From Parasitella parasitica (Eukaryota; Mucoromycota; Mucoromycetes; Mucorales; Mucoraceae), in assembly GCA_025201805.1 (NCBI GenBank), contig MU619278.1, forward strand, positions 78,449-125,687: DNA of 47,239 nt, read 5' to 3'. Positions 1-11,474 of the stretch are shown here, one piece after another (positions within the stretch are counted from its first letter, which is position 1; each line of letters starts with the position of its first letter). Made by a program: the position numbers and the translations under genes. The notes under the pieces were generated by a model that saw nothing but the letters and a program-made list of their open reading frames with translations, did not search any database and was not told the DNA's origin.

Positions 1-19
1 AAAAAAAAAAAAAAAAAAA
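1..19. repeat. poly-A run at window edge (poly-T of an intron on the minus strand)
   Basis: Nineteen A residues begin the window. Read on the minus strand they are a T tract after a CTGATC branch-like site, so they probably form the pyrimidine tract of the second intron of the sulfhydrylase gene. Confidence 0.6.
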
Positions 20-69
20 GAAAGTCGATCAGAGGTGATATTGTAGTGCACTGAGAAAAAAAAATTTAC

Positions 70-687
70 TTGTCGACTATCAAAGGAACCCCATTATCAT
101 GAGCAGCTTTAGCAATGCCTTCAAAATCAGGAATATTGAAACTAGGATTTCCTAGACTTTCAACGTAAACAGCTTTAGTCTTGTCATCGATAGCCTTCCG
201 AATTTCCTCAGGGTCGTCATTGGGTACAAACTTGACATTGATGCCGAGACGAGGCAACAAAATCTTTAATTGGATGTAGGTACCACCATACAAGGAGGCG
301 CTGGAAACGATGTTATCACCAGCGCTAGCAAGAGTGGTGATAGCTGTAAATTGAGCAGCCTGCCCTGAGGAAGTCAAAATAGCAGCAGCACCACCCTCAA
401 GAGCAGCAAGACGTTTTTCGAGGACGTCGTTGGTAGGATTCATCAGACTATCAAAGAATGTTTAATTTTACAGAAAATGGGCTAACGATATATACATTTG
501 ACATTTACCGAGAATAGATGTTACCAGGCTTACGAAGAGCAAATAGATCGGCTCCATGGTCAGCATCATCAAACACATAAGAGGCAGTAGCATAGATAGG
601 AACAGCATGAGAATTAGTAGCAGGGTCCGGGGTTTGACCTGCGTGCAATTGAAGTGTATCGAATTGGAATTGATGCTCCTCACTCAT
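70..687 (-). CDS. MET17: O-acetylhomoserine sulfhydrylase (Met17/Met25 type), 5' part only
   Basis: Pyridoxal-phosphate enzyme of the Cys/Met-metabolism family, which makes homocysteine from O-acetylhomoserine and sulfide. Exons on the minus strand: 687..509 and 447..70. The 61-nt intron (508..448) starts GTAAAT and ends GATAG and joins NIYSR to [12 protein letters not shown], a hallmark of this family. The first exon opens [18 protein letters not shown] with the HAGQ..D motif. The second holds the SSGQAAQ segment (the cofactor phosphate-binding turn) and ends in PLIVD plus two bases of the Asn codon expected in VDNTFG. A donor GTAAAT follows at 69. The next intron runs into the poly-T/poly-A end of the window, so the PLP lysine and the rest of the enzyme lie outside. 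About 186 of an expected 430 or so residues are present. Start chosen at the first ATG in frame. Cystathionine gamma-synthase-like relatives are a less likely alternative. Confidence 0.93.
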
Positions 688-1457
688 AGTGTTATGGTTT
701 TAGATTATGAATGAGAAGAAAAGAATAGGCTATGGAAAATTGTAGGAGTTTTATACTTTTTCTTGCTAGAAATATCGATAATAGCAATACATATACAAAG
801 ACTCGTGCATTATGGCGTCAATCACTTTTAAGCCTATAACATTTGAAAGCTCATGTTTCTGATAGTAAAGATGCTAATTTACCATTGGCTGATTGTAATA
901 CAAGTTTATCAGACGATTCAAGTAGCTGAACCTTATCATAACATCTTTTACCATGAGAGTCGAGGGAGAAAGGGTCCATTTTCTTTCAACAAAAAATTGT
1001 TTGTGAAAGACTGCAGACAAAATTTGCACAAGGGTTAAAAACCTTAGAGTATATATCAAGCTTACTTGTACTGGAGCAATATGTTATTTCGGTTGTCCTC
1101 AAGATATACATGAATAGTATGGGACTGGGCCTAGAACTGCTTCCAGCTTCATGTAACAGGCACAGAAAGGAAAAATGTCATTGCCTGTATTTAATTCACA
1201 TATTTCTATGCAAAATGATGTTTCTTGTCTCCTTGGTTTTTAATAGATCTGTTGTTGACTCCCTTTTTCCTATTCTCTCATTACATATTATACATGCATG
1301 ATTTCACTGTTCATACACCTGGTAATGGCAAAATCTATCTATAAACATACTTTTGCGTTTATACTCTCGTGATAAGACGATTTTTTCTATTTAAATAATA
1401 TTGCTTTCAAAATATAAATTTATATGTACAATAAATAGATGTTATGGAATGTTTATG
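688..1457. other. Intergenic spacer, 5' side of sulfhydrylase gene
   Basis: AT-rich, about 770 bp, between the start of the sulfhydrylase gene (-) and the 3' end of the polyQ orphan (-). Short open frames on both strands lack codon character and I take them as chance. I see no CACGTG box close to the sulfhydrylase start, and no tRNA or repeat. Confidence 0.5.
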
Positions 1458-2339
1458 TTATGCATCTAAAAACGACGCCTTTTTGCGCAGGGAGACTACA
1501 GAAGCTCTCCTTTGTATTAATAATCTGGATGAAGATTTAATCTTTCGTAATGTTTTTCTGAGATTTGTTTCTTCTACCGCGCTTGAGGAAGAAGATGAAG
1601 CCGAATTGACACTACTTGAGGGCCAGAAATTCATTGATACTTTTTTCTTGAGACCACTTGTTAAGCTCTTTTTTCTTTTAACAATGCACTCTTCGTCGTA
1701 AGATGGAGGAGGAGATGTGACATTGGACTCATCTATATCTACAGGGGAAGAGAAAGATAAGGCATACATATTTTCTTGCTGTTCTATTTCAAAAGACATA
1801 TCTATTTGCATAAAAGATGTATCAAATGTGTGCATTGATTCGTGATAAGGTGGAACTTGTTGCTGCTGCTCTTGGTGTTGGTAAAGCTGGTTTGGAACTG
1901 GATTAAAATCTGTTAATGATCGCACTTTAACTAGAGATTTGTCTTTGAAGCACTCATCCTCTAATGTTACCGGTGGCTGTTGATTCTTAACTGGAGCATA
2001 AATTTCATTTTCTGAATGATAAAATTTACGCCTAAAATAGCCTGCAATGAGGTTTGTGGTGGCAGTAGGTGTCGACATCGTTATTGTTGAGTATTCTGCT
2101 TCGTATTCATGAATTTCTGGTGGCTCTGCCGAAAATGTAACTCTCTTTTGGTTTATTTTGCTGCGATCTTCATAATGTTGACATTGCTGCTGCTGCTGCT
2201 GCTGTTGTTGTTGTTGTTGTTGTTGTTGCTGACTTGCCCATAAAATCTTGTGATAAAATTCTACTATATTAATTTTTTCTTTTCCAAAATAATCACTTGG
2301 CCATGAATATAAGTTTTGATTCTCTTGAGCATCAATCAT
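1458..2339 (-). CDS. Orphan polyQ protein with RVTF and PPSY short motifs
   Basis: Single-exon frame of 293 residues, no family recognised. The N-terminus (about 1-35) is moderately hydrophobic and aromatic. A glutamine run of about 16 follows at 37-52. Residues 66-69 read RVTF followed by SAEPPEIHEYEAEY; RVTF fits the PP1 phosphatase docking pattern RVxF. Around two thirds in is PPPSYDEE, a PPxY-type motif of the sort that binds WW domains of Nedd4/Rsp5 ligases. A Lys/Arg-rich C-terminal third (KRKKS, LKKK, LRKTLRKIKSSS) includes a serine run. No signal peptide or membrane segment is seen. The start is the only early ATG and is followed at once by the low-complexity part. The motifs suggest an adaptor or regulatory protein, but this is inference from short motifs only. 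Most of the protein is probably disordered. Confidence 0.7.
   Translation of the reverse strand: MIDAQENQNLYSWPSDYFGKEKINIVEFYHKILWASQQQQQQQQQQQQQQQQCQHYEDRSKINQKRVTFSAEPPEIHEYEAEYSTITMSTPTATTNLIAGYFRRKFYHSENEIYAPVKNQQPPVTLEDECFKDKSLVKVRSLTDFNPVPNQLYQHQEQQQQVPPYHESMHTFDTSFMQIDMSFEIEQQENMYALSFSSPVDIDESNVTSPPPSYDEECIVKRKKSLTSGLKKKVSMNFWPSSSVNSASSSSSSAVEETNLRKTLRKIKSSSRLLIQRRASVVSLRKKASFLDA
2172..2233 (-). repeat. CAG/CAA trinucleotide tract coding polyQ
   Basis: Plus strand shows about twenty consecutive TGC/TGT-type triplets, CTG then TTG repeats, coding glutamine on the minus strand. Part is a pure repeat and may vary in length between strains. Confidence 0.8.
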
Positions 2340-3558
2340 GATTGACTATAATAGACTATACGCCTTTACAAACAAAAAAGCAAAAGAGAAGGAAGAGAGA
2401 AGAGCGAGAAAGAAAATATAAATGTAAAGCATATATTTGCTTTTGATCCGTACATACAGTCAATAATTAGATGGTGAGTGAGCGGCAGTTCACTCTGTGA
2501 AATTATAGGGGTGATTCTGTAGGAAAATGCAAAACGAGATAAAAAACTATAGTGTACAGAAACATGAATGAAGAGTTTGATATATGCACATGTCTACATC
2601 TCCTTTCATACTTGAGTAAACAGTGGTTGCCATGTGTTCCAGTTTATCAAGCATTTGTCTCCATGACAATGGTTGAAGCCATTTGTCAAAATAAGGTTTT
2701 TTTTTTCACAAGTGTATCAAAACACACTGGTTGCACAAACACATGAAAATGTATTTACCAGGCTCCGTTATCCCTTTTTTTGTGTGGTTTTGCCAAAGTT
2801 TATCTCTCGAAAAAAACCGATTTTTTCCAAATAAATAAAAACGTGCATTTAGAATACGTGTATGCTGTCTATACATATCTTGTTGAATGTAATAAGGAAA
2901 CCCCTTTAGTACTTTCTACTTTTCGTAAATGCGTCACATTGAAAATGATAAGATTGGCATTTGGGATCGATCGCGATATGGAAAAACTTTACCCAGTAAT
3001 CAGAATAAGCAACGTTGAGGATATTCCAAACGAAAATGGCGACATTTACCATTTCAGAATCGTAAAAACCTTACTTTTCAATTCGAGGAGTGATGCATAA
3101 AATAAAACGCTCTCGCGCACAACAAATACGGACACAACAAATACGGAGGATATGGTTCCATATAATGTATAGATAGCATTCACTTTACATGTTCAAAATG
3201 CAAATGTACGTCATGTATGACGTTGTACATTACAAAACTTAAAAACTTATTAAAAGGGAGTTACTTGTACAATGACAGCATCGGACAATCTTATTATCTT
3301 TGGTGGTTGGCTCCCGAATCATTGGGAATTGTACCTGAATAAGGAACTGAGCCATGCATCACCCTTATATTTCAAGCAATGTCTATATTTTCTCATTTTT
3401 TTCTTTTTCTTTCACTTTTCTCTCTCTCTTTTCTCAATCACTATTTTCCATTTCTGCAATTTGCCAATTCTGGTTTAGTCTTTTTACAAAAAGAGGAAAC
3501 CAGAAAGCTTATATTATACATGAAAGATTATTATATATTTGACATCTCATCCTAATTT
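2340..3558. other. Intergenic region, divergent promoters of polyQ orphan and WC-2-like gene
   Basis: About 1.2 kb, AT-rich. The open frames at 2780-3100 and 3272-3478 are rich in rare-looking composition and poly-pyrimidine stretches, and I do not support them as genes. The last 150 bases before 3559 hold long CT/T tracts typical of fungal promoters. No RNA gene is seen. Confidence 0.4.
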
Positions 3559-5049
3559 ATGATTACCATAGCAACGAATACACTCGTATGTCCTTCATCC
3601 TCTTCCTCACCACGAACATTTGATCCAGTAACCAAATTTTCTCATGCTTCTCATAATAGATACAGTAATTTTTATCTTTCAATGCAACAACCACAGCAAC
3701 CACAGCAGCAGCAGCAACAGTCCTATCATAGGCATACCACTAATTGCAGTGATATAGAAATATCTCTGGTAGATGGGATGAACCATATGTCGCCTATGGA
3801 TGCCTTTTATCACCACGATCAAAGTTTTAATTACAACCAAGTAATGACCAACTATAGCAAGAATTGGTCTGAACGCATACTTCAAGACATTACAGGCCTA
3901 CTTTACGTATTGTCACCTACTGGCGAAATGCTGTACTGCTCATCATCATGCATCGAACTAACTGGATTTCAGCCTGAAGAGCTAGTCGGCAGGCTTTTGA
4001 CCGATTTTATACATGTCGATGACCTTGATTTGTTCATTCAAAACTTCCAGTTGGCGTTCAACTCTTTGTCACGCATCAAAATGCATTACCGTCTACGATG
4101 CAAAGATAGCTCGTTTATATTACTGGAATCTATAGGCCATCCAAAGCAAGATGTTGTCAATACACCGCCACAGTACTTTTTCGCTATTGCGCAGCCTTAT
4201 TTGTCAAGAAGCAATGGATTGATGGACTCGTTCTTGGAAATGAAGCTAGAGAATGAATGGCTTAAAAAACGGCTTGATGGGATACTTAACATGGACCATT
4301 CTCCACCTATTTCTTCAGTAGAGCCAGCATTTAACAACTTGCAAATAAACTTACAGCCACAACGATATCAGTTGGAACAACAACAGCAGCAGCAACAACA
4401 TCAACAATATTCGTTCTATAACAACCTATACAGCTCAAATGATCAGCAACAACAACAACAACAACAACAGCAGCAGCAGCATCAACAACAACAAAACTAT
4501 CTGCATCAGCAACAACAAATACAAACAAATCAATCATCACGTAGGCCATCTAGTTGCACCGTCATGATGGATGATCAATGGAATTTCTCTCCATCCGTGG
4601 CATCTTCATCTGACTTGATGAATAGATACCAAACCGAAGAGGCTACTATGGCAGGTTTATCGACAGCAGCCCTAAACACAGCGACGCCAAATACAACGAC
4701 TGCAACAACACCTGTGTCAACAAACATGGCTACGACTTCTTACTCATCATCTGACACTAACTTGATGGTTCCACCCGACGTCGTGCGAAAGGATAAATGG
4801 AAACGAAGGGTAAGTGCTTACAAATGATTTACTCGGCATATCACTGATGTTTTTAACAGAAAAAACAAAAAAGCATCGAGTATCTTTGCACCGATTGCGG
4901 TACCACATCCTCCCCCGAATGGCGAAAAGGTCCACATGGACCAAAAACGTAAGCGTTGCAACTATCTCGTCGTCCAGATTCTTACATCTCTTTTTAGTTT
5001 ATGTAACGCGTGCGGTCTCCGTTGGGCAAAGAAAAACAAAAAGATTTGA
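3559..5049 (+). CDS. WC-2-type PAS + GATA zinc-finger transcription factor
   Basis: White-collar-2-like partner of blue-light receptors (Phycomyces madB/wctB class by architecture). Exons: 3559..4809, 4860..4948, 4998..5049; 463 residues. Order: a Q-rich N-terminus; one PAS domain at about 102-215 ([26 protein letters not shown], then FQPEELVGR); a short helix-forming segment; long Gln/His-rich linkers; and a GATA finger at the very C-terminus with Cys427, Cys430, Cys449, Cys452. The loop is CX2C-X18-CX2C, the spacing of WC proteins and some other fungal GATA factors. The finger is split by the second intron just before LCNACG. The single PAS has no LOV flavin motif (GXNCRFLQ), so it should not bind flavin itself; this argues for WC-2 rather than WC-1. 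The protein stops 11 residues after the last cysteine. Likely nuclear. The specific paralogue cannot be assigned from sequence alone. Confidence 0.9.
4374..4530 (+). repeat. CAA/CAG tract coding two Gln/His-rich runs in the WC-2-like protein
   Basis: Two blocks of CAA/CAG codons, around 4374-4407 and 4444-4530, interrupted by CAT (His) codons. They code linker polyQ between the PAS domain and the zinc finger. Confidence 0.8.
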
Positions 5050-5399
5050 ATGTGAACTGAAACAATGAAAGCGTATATAATGTACGAGTCAAATAACTTT
5101 CATGGTGATTTTAATACTGATAATGATACCCCCCCCCTCCCTCCCTCCCTCCACTCCTCCCTGTTTCCGAGCTTAATATGTTCCTAGTTGATTTTAAATG
5201 TACAGTTTTCTCCTCTCGCTCGTCCTTTGCTTTTGAATAGGATGATTCAAAAAGACCGAATTGAATGATATAATATGAATACATGTGTCGTAGTTTTTTG
5301 ATTCAAAAATGTCTCTCTTAATATTATACATAATAAATTAGAACCAAAGTTTGTTAATTTATTTATTTGCACTTCTTTAATACAAACATCATTTTCATT
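5050..5399. other. Spacer with C/T-rich strand-asymmetric tract
   Basis: About 350 bp between the WC-2-like stop and the cyclin ATG. It holds the pyrimidine tract at 5129-5163, a C run followed by repeats of CCCT, and beyond it AT-rich sequence likely serving as terminator and cyclin promoter. An in-frame TTG upstream of 5400 is not a start. Confidence 0.5.
5129..5163. repeat. Polypyrimidine tract, G-quadruplex-capable on the minus strand
   Basis: A run of nine or so C is followed by CCCT repeats. The minus strand therefore reads repeated GGGA blocks and then a G run: four or more G3 runs with one-base loops, a textbook G-quadruplex pattern. The perfect purine/pyrimidine asymmetry could also form H-DNA. 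Confidence 0.75.
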
Positions 5400-6233
5400 A
5401 TGGATAAAGTCGTACTGAAGGACATTCAGGATTTGATCCGTAGACCGGTCAGTTCTGAAATGTTAGCATTCGTGGCCGATCAAGCAGCATTGGTCATACC
5501 GTGCTACCATACAACTGCACCAACAACGACTGCAGCTGGTGTGCTACCTCCATTGCATTCGTTTATTGGGTTCTTGGTGAAGAGATCCTCTGTTCGTGCT
5601 GGCACACTATTGGGATCCTTGGTCTTTCTGCGTAGACTACAGCAATCACTGTCCAACATTGCGAAGGGCATGGCGTGTACGTCTCACCGTATATTTCTCG
5701 CTACACTCATCGTTACTTCAAAAGCCTTACATGATACATCGCCTAAGAACAAACATTGGGCTAAATATGCAGCTTATTTTACGTTGCCAGAAATTAATTT
5801 AATGGAAAAGCAGCTATTGTCATTGATGGTAAATACAACAGTATAACAATATCCAGTAAATTTAAAATTAAAAAAAAAGCTAAACTTTATATCCACATCA
5901 TTATAGAACTACCATGTTCTGATTTCTGCTGCAGATTTGTCTAATGCGTACTACAGATTCAAGCAGTACACAAATCCTCCCTCTGTCTTAACGAAGCCTA
6001 TTGCAGTGTTGGCGACAGCTCAAAATAATGCAAACGAAGCCGATATTCCAACCTACGCCGCAGCTACCATCTACTTGAGTCATACGTCGCTATCAAATTC
6101 CTCTCTATCTTCCTCCCTTTCTTCAGAATCCGACTCGTCTGTTTCGACAATAGACGACAATACTACAGAGACTTACTATTACAAAATACCGCCTGAGGCT
6201 CATATTCGACATAGAAAAAATTATCAAGTTTAG
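5400..6233 (+). CDS. Pho85-type (Pcl1-like) cyclin
   Basis: Cyclin-box protein of the Pcl family, which activates the CDK Pho85 in cell-cycle and nutrient control. Exons 5400..5828 and 5907..6233; the intron starts GTAAAT and ends TTATAG. 251 residues. The cyclin core runs from about residue 45 to 165: FLVKRSSVRAGTLLGSLVFLRRL, then CTSHRIFLATLIVTSKALHD, KNKHWAKYAAYF, and LPEINLMEKQLLSLM joined by the splice to NYHVLIS. These are the diagnostic blocks of Pcl1/2-type cyclins. The C-terminal 75 residues are Ser/Thr-rich (SLSSSLSSESDSSVS), probably disordered and phosphorylated. The ATG at 5400 is the first in frame. It lies downstream of the WC-2-like gene in the same orientation. The CDK partner cannot be read from sequence. 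Confidence 0.9.
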
Positions 6234-7322
6234 ATTCTTTGTTGTTGTATGTTGATCATAAATAAAGAATTTTGTGTTTAATAACAAAGATGCAATGCTT
6301 AACTATACGTAGCTGCAATGTAATGCAAAAGGCAGTTATATTATTATTTACCATACAACTAAACAGACATTATTTTTTATTTTATTTTTTGCCACTATAA
6401 TATCAAACAAATTGCACGGTCTATCAAGCATGTATTCGTTCACTATATTTTATAGATCGCCATATCAATATGAGAATATGATGATGGCAAAAGCAAATTA
6501 TGCTCGGTCCCTTTTTCAAACAATTCTCTCCTGCATTTAGCATCGTATTCCTCAGATCGAGAGCGCAGAGGGTAATTTTCAACTGTTGATCGATGAGAAA
6601 TCACCAAAACATTAATCTATACTAAAGGAGCCACGGGGCATGCGTTTGTTATGCACACAATTCAAGAAATGAAATTACTAACGTTACTCGGTATTATATG
6701 CAATCCATATTAGCCGCATTTAACCATTCCTTTATGGAATTAGGACGCTAGCTCTTTTATGGCCATTTTCCATGGTATTTATTTCCAAATGTTGCGTTAC
6801 TCATGCCTATACGCGGCATAAACGTCAAATGCTTGGCTACCGCCATCACCCAGGAATTTTCAGAGAGACAAAATTGCTTTTAAGATCACCAAGATCACTG
6901 TAATACATATCAAATAAAAAGATAGCCATGATAATACAGTAAAAGAGATACTTGGCTTGCAATCTATCAATTTTGTAATCTAATGAGGCTTAGAAGTTCT
7001 GGCAGGGGTAAAAACATTGATAGTTGATCATTATGCTATTTACTGATGTCAACCTACCGCTAGCCCAGGTTTAAAAAGCTTTACTACAGGGCCAATATCA
7101 GTGGGCTTCGCTTACTTTCCTAAAGCATGTCATTTTAAAACAATCTCGAATCTTGAATCAATTTGTACATCTACTCCCAGGCATTAGGTAAAGGTATTTG
7201 GCATTGCGTAATTCATTTGCTAATGTTGTCAACAAGGACGATATTGAGCAATGCAGCTTGACCACTCTTCAAATAGAAGGTAATACTATGATGCAGCTTC
7301 AAATAATGGGATTATCTTTATT
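6234..7322. other. Intergenic, convergent 3' ends
   Basis: About 1.1 kb between the cyclin (+) and the Csm1-like gene (-), which converge here. AATAAAG-type signals lie just past the cyclin stop (about 6258-6265). All six frames are broken. I see no repeat, tRNA or recognisable remnant. Confidence 0.5.
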
Positions 7323-7959
7323 TTAATTCAATAACTGTAATAATTTTGAAATGAATGTAGGGAGGTTTTCTCGTTCGAACTCAATATCTTCCCTGAAAAA
7401 GCTTGGAAATGTTGCTAATAATCTTAAATCTCGCTGACGATCCGAAGGGCTGTAAAAAACGTAAGCATCTTTCCCTCTTCCAATAGACAATGCGAATTGG
7501 AAAGCTATGAATATACTGATATTGAGTACATGTCAAAAATCATGATATAAAACTTACTTCCGTTTTTGCCAGCAATCACGCATTTATAAGCAGTGATGCC
7601 GTCTCCCTTTTTTATTTCTCTCACAATCACGCCAGTCAAATCTTCATAAAGATCAAGCAGACTTCGTGGTTCATCCAATGCTGTTTTAACCTTTTCTTTT
7701 AAATCTGCATTCTCACTTTGAAGTTGACTAACTAAAACAACAAAAACGTCAGTCTTGCTGTCACTTGTACGAGGGAAGCCGAATTGTATCAAAGTGAATC
7801 ATATCTCATCTTATTTTGGCATGCCGTTTGGTGTAAAATATGATGTATATAATTTCACCAGAAGACAAAGCTTTTGGGCTCCCTTGGTTTCGTAAATCAA
7901 ACTTACTTAAAGCTTTCAATTCTGTCGTGTCACCTTGCTGCTGCTGCTGTTGTTGCTGC

Positions 7960-8000
<41 letters not shown>

Positions 8001-8776
8001 TTGTTGCTGATGATGATGATTGTTTTCCAATACTGGTGAGATATCTTTATCCTTTAGAAACTCTTCAACTTGATCACGAAGCGCAATATACCCTTCTTCC
8101 GTTGGTTGACGCCATTCAACAATATTCTCTAAAGACTCCTCTTGTTTAGTAGTTCGCGTATGCAACAGCTCCTCATATAATAAAGTTTTTTCGATCAAAT
8201 GATCTTTATACTAGATGACGTGATTAACATCAAGGACATTGGATCCAAAAGTATTTGTCTTACCAGTTGGACTAACTTTTGCGCTTCACGTAACTCTTGC
8301 TTGCATCGACGCTCATCCCAAGAGGATGCTGAATCGTATAAATCATCAGTTCTGCTGATTTCCATTGAATCCTGTATTTTTGGTTCTTTGGCCTGAGGAA
8401 AGTCATCCTGATCCATAGCTGCTCTTTTTCTGCTGATCTCATGCCTCATATTGTTGTTGCCATCGTTATTGTTAACATTACTATTGTTTGTGTTATTTTC
8501 TCTCAAAGTTTGAGTGGCCATAATTTCACTTAATTGAACGGTTCTTCTTCTGGAAGGTGGTATTTTGTCGAATGAGTCCTCCATCAGCCTCAGAGGATCA
8601 TTTGCAGCACTTCGGGGAGCAGGGAGAGGAGTAGAATTCACCAGGTTTGTGTCTTGTTGTGTCGCTTTTGGCCTGCCAAAACTAAAGCGATTCGCAGTAG
8701 TAAGTCTCTTTCGCGGTAAACTCATTGCTTCCTGATGTAACACGTCTCTGTTCATTTTATCAAGTGTATTTTGCAT
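7323..8776 (-). CDS. Csm1/Pcs1-like monopolin (kinetochore/rDNA) subunit with polyQ
   Basis: Csm1 in budding yeast and Pcs1 in fission yeast cross-link kinetochore components and act at rDNA. Minus-strand exons: 8776..8264, 8210..7907, 7731..7558, 7504..7323; 390 residues. The last exon is not obvious as an open frame but fits well. After the splice the protein reads TFQFALSIGRGKDAYVFYSP and ends REDIEFERENLPTFISKLLQLLN. With exon 3 (LLDLYEDLTGVIVREI, CVIAGKNG) this gives the RWD-like Csm1 globular domain at about 275-390: sDLTG, an aromatic Y.P strand, and the LP.yF.eeI.F segment. A short coiled coil (SQLQSENADLKEKVKTAL) precedes it, as in Csm1. The N-terminal 170 residues are basic, Asn-rich and probably disordered. 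A glutamine run near 222-250 interrupts the coil region. The start could also be 8755. It diverges from thymidylate synthase across about 190 bp. Confidence 0.83.
7937..8009 (-). repeat. CAG/CAA microsatellite coding polyQ in Csm1-like gene
   Basis: About 24 Gln codons, mostly alternating CAA CAG CAG units on the minus strand, following three His codons. Confidence 0.85.
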
Positions 8777-9864
<1,088 letters not shown>

Positions 9865-9951
9865 TCGCCGCGTTTTGCATCAATTGCAATACAATTTTAT
9901 TTTTTAAAAGGAATCCATTTTTGCAATTAAACAAAAAATCATTTAATTACA

Positions 9952-11474
9952 ATGGCCCGCCATATTATGGTAGGCATTTTGATGCCAATTTTAGTCTTTT
10001 CTATATTATCTTATACCTGTTTCCACTATATCTTCACTATTCAAGGTACGTTAACTTACGCATCTTTACCCTATGGCCCTCACTGATACTACTTGTTATC
10101 CAAAGCCACTATCCTGAGTAATGAAAAACCATGGTATACAAGCATAAAATCAGGTATTTCAGGGAATAACATTGAATTCGGCTGGTCTTGCTAACTGGAG
10201 TGAAGTTTCTGCATTTGTGTTATATTTGCAGAGCTTGATATCCTATTTTGTTATCATGCTAAGACCTGCAGTAAAGCTTCCCTTGAGAGTTGATGAAAAA
10301 TTGGAAGCACAACAAGCAGATACATTTCCATTCCCAAAGCATTATCACATGATAAATTGCGCAGATACACAACTTGTCGCGCTATCGTTGTCAGGAGAAA
10401 AAGGAGAGCCATTATATTGTGAGCGATGTGAAACCATAAAACCTGAAAGAACACATCATTGCAAGGAATGCGATAGATGCGCACCGAAAATGGATCAGTA
10501 AGTGTATTCAAAGAAACTGATTTCCTGCTTATCATCTAACTATACTTGATTATATAGTCATTGTATCTGGTACGTAGTACATAATACATGTATAATTTTG
10601 TCAAGCGTGGAGCTAGTAGAATAGACACTGAATTGATTGATGTAGGATTAATGGTTGCGTTGATGAAAGCAACTACAAATATTTCTTCATGTTTGTGTTT
10701 TATGTAGCAGCTTATGCACTCTGGGTAGAAATAAATGTCATTCCATTACTATTCAAGAACATAGCTCAGCAAAATGGAGGAAGCATCACATGGGCCATTT
10801 GCTGGAGAGCCTACAAAATATATCTTGCTTGCATTTATTATTTTTGGAAAAATATCGCATTTATGATTATCAACCGAAAGTGGATACCTATCTTGACAGG
10901 ATTACAGAATTCAGGTTTTGGAGGCATTACATTTCACTGGTATAGCGTTGCAGCCTTGTAAATTGTTACACACTAGCATGTACATATACCTTTAATACTA
11001 ATCTCGTTGATATATCTAGGGGATTGTTATTCGGTTTGACATTACTGGGATTTACTGCTGTTCATTTTTACTATATTATCAAGAATCAAACGAGCATTGA
11101 GCATATTACCAGTAGACCAACTTATATTCGTGCAGACTTTGATAAAACTGGCCATAATTACGAGGTGATATTCGTTGAGCAAGTCTCCACGATGTATCAT
11201 CTGGGTTATTACAAGAACTGGTGTTCAGTTATGGGGTCAAATCCATTTATTTGTCTATGTAAAGAGTTTGTTTAAACGTGGTAACGTAGATATTAAAAGA
11301 TACTAATTAAACAACTTTTACCTTTCCCTCGCCATAATAGTACCATTCGCTAGCCTTTTGACTAGCAATACAACAAATTTATTAACTAAGATTTATCCGT
11401 ACAATGACCAGTTCACCAAAAAAATCACAGAGGCAGCTCAAATTCAACGAGAACGTAGGCTTAGAGAGACATAA
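9952..11474 (+). CDS. DHHC palmitoyltransferase (Pfa4-like), possible one-base frame break
   Basis: Membrane S-acyltransferase that palmitoylates cysteines. Proposed exons: 9952..10045, 10163..10497, 10558..10569, 10646..10939, 11020..11258, 11341..11474; about 368 residues. The cysteine-rich domain reads CERCETIKPERTHHCKECDRC, then KMD. The intron 10498-10557 and a 12-nt exon create HHCIW, so the DHHC core is intact only after splicing. INGCVDESNYKYF follows, as expected. There are four predicted membrane segments: the N-terminus, FVLYLQSLISYFVIM, the segment after NYKYFFMF, and GLLFGLTLLGFTAVHFYYII. The TTxE-like motif is TSIE. The basic C-terminus ends RERRLRET. Exon 1 ends in phase 1 while exon 2 must start in phase 0. 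With one G fewer in the GGG at 10162-10164 the join would read FTIQGITLNS. Either the assembly has one base too many, or exon 1 is spliced unusually. Confidence 0.82.

Noticed and set aside
853-1301. Short open frames on both strands in the first spacer
   Set aside because: They overlap each other, have no splice support or family content, and have the AT-rich composition of spacer.
2780-3100. 106-residue plus frame (contains EKLYPVIRISNVEDIPNENG)
   Set aside because: The middle reads fairly naturally, but the start is preceded by T-runs and there is no family or splice structure. I left it as spacer.
10021-10120. Reading exon 1 of the DHHC gene straight on into the 9921-10121 frame
   Set aside because: That frame lacks an ATG and runs to a stop before the cysteine-rich domain, whereas the MARHIMV frame gives a clear membrane segment.
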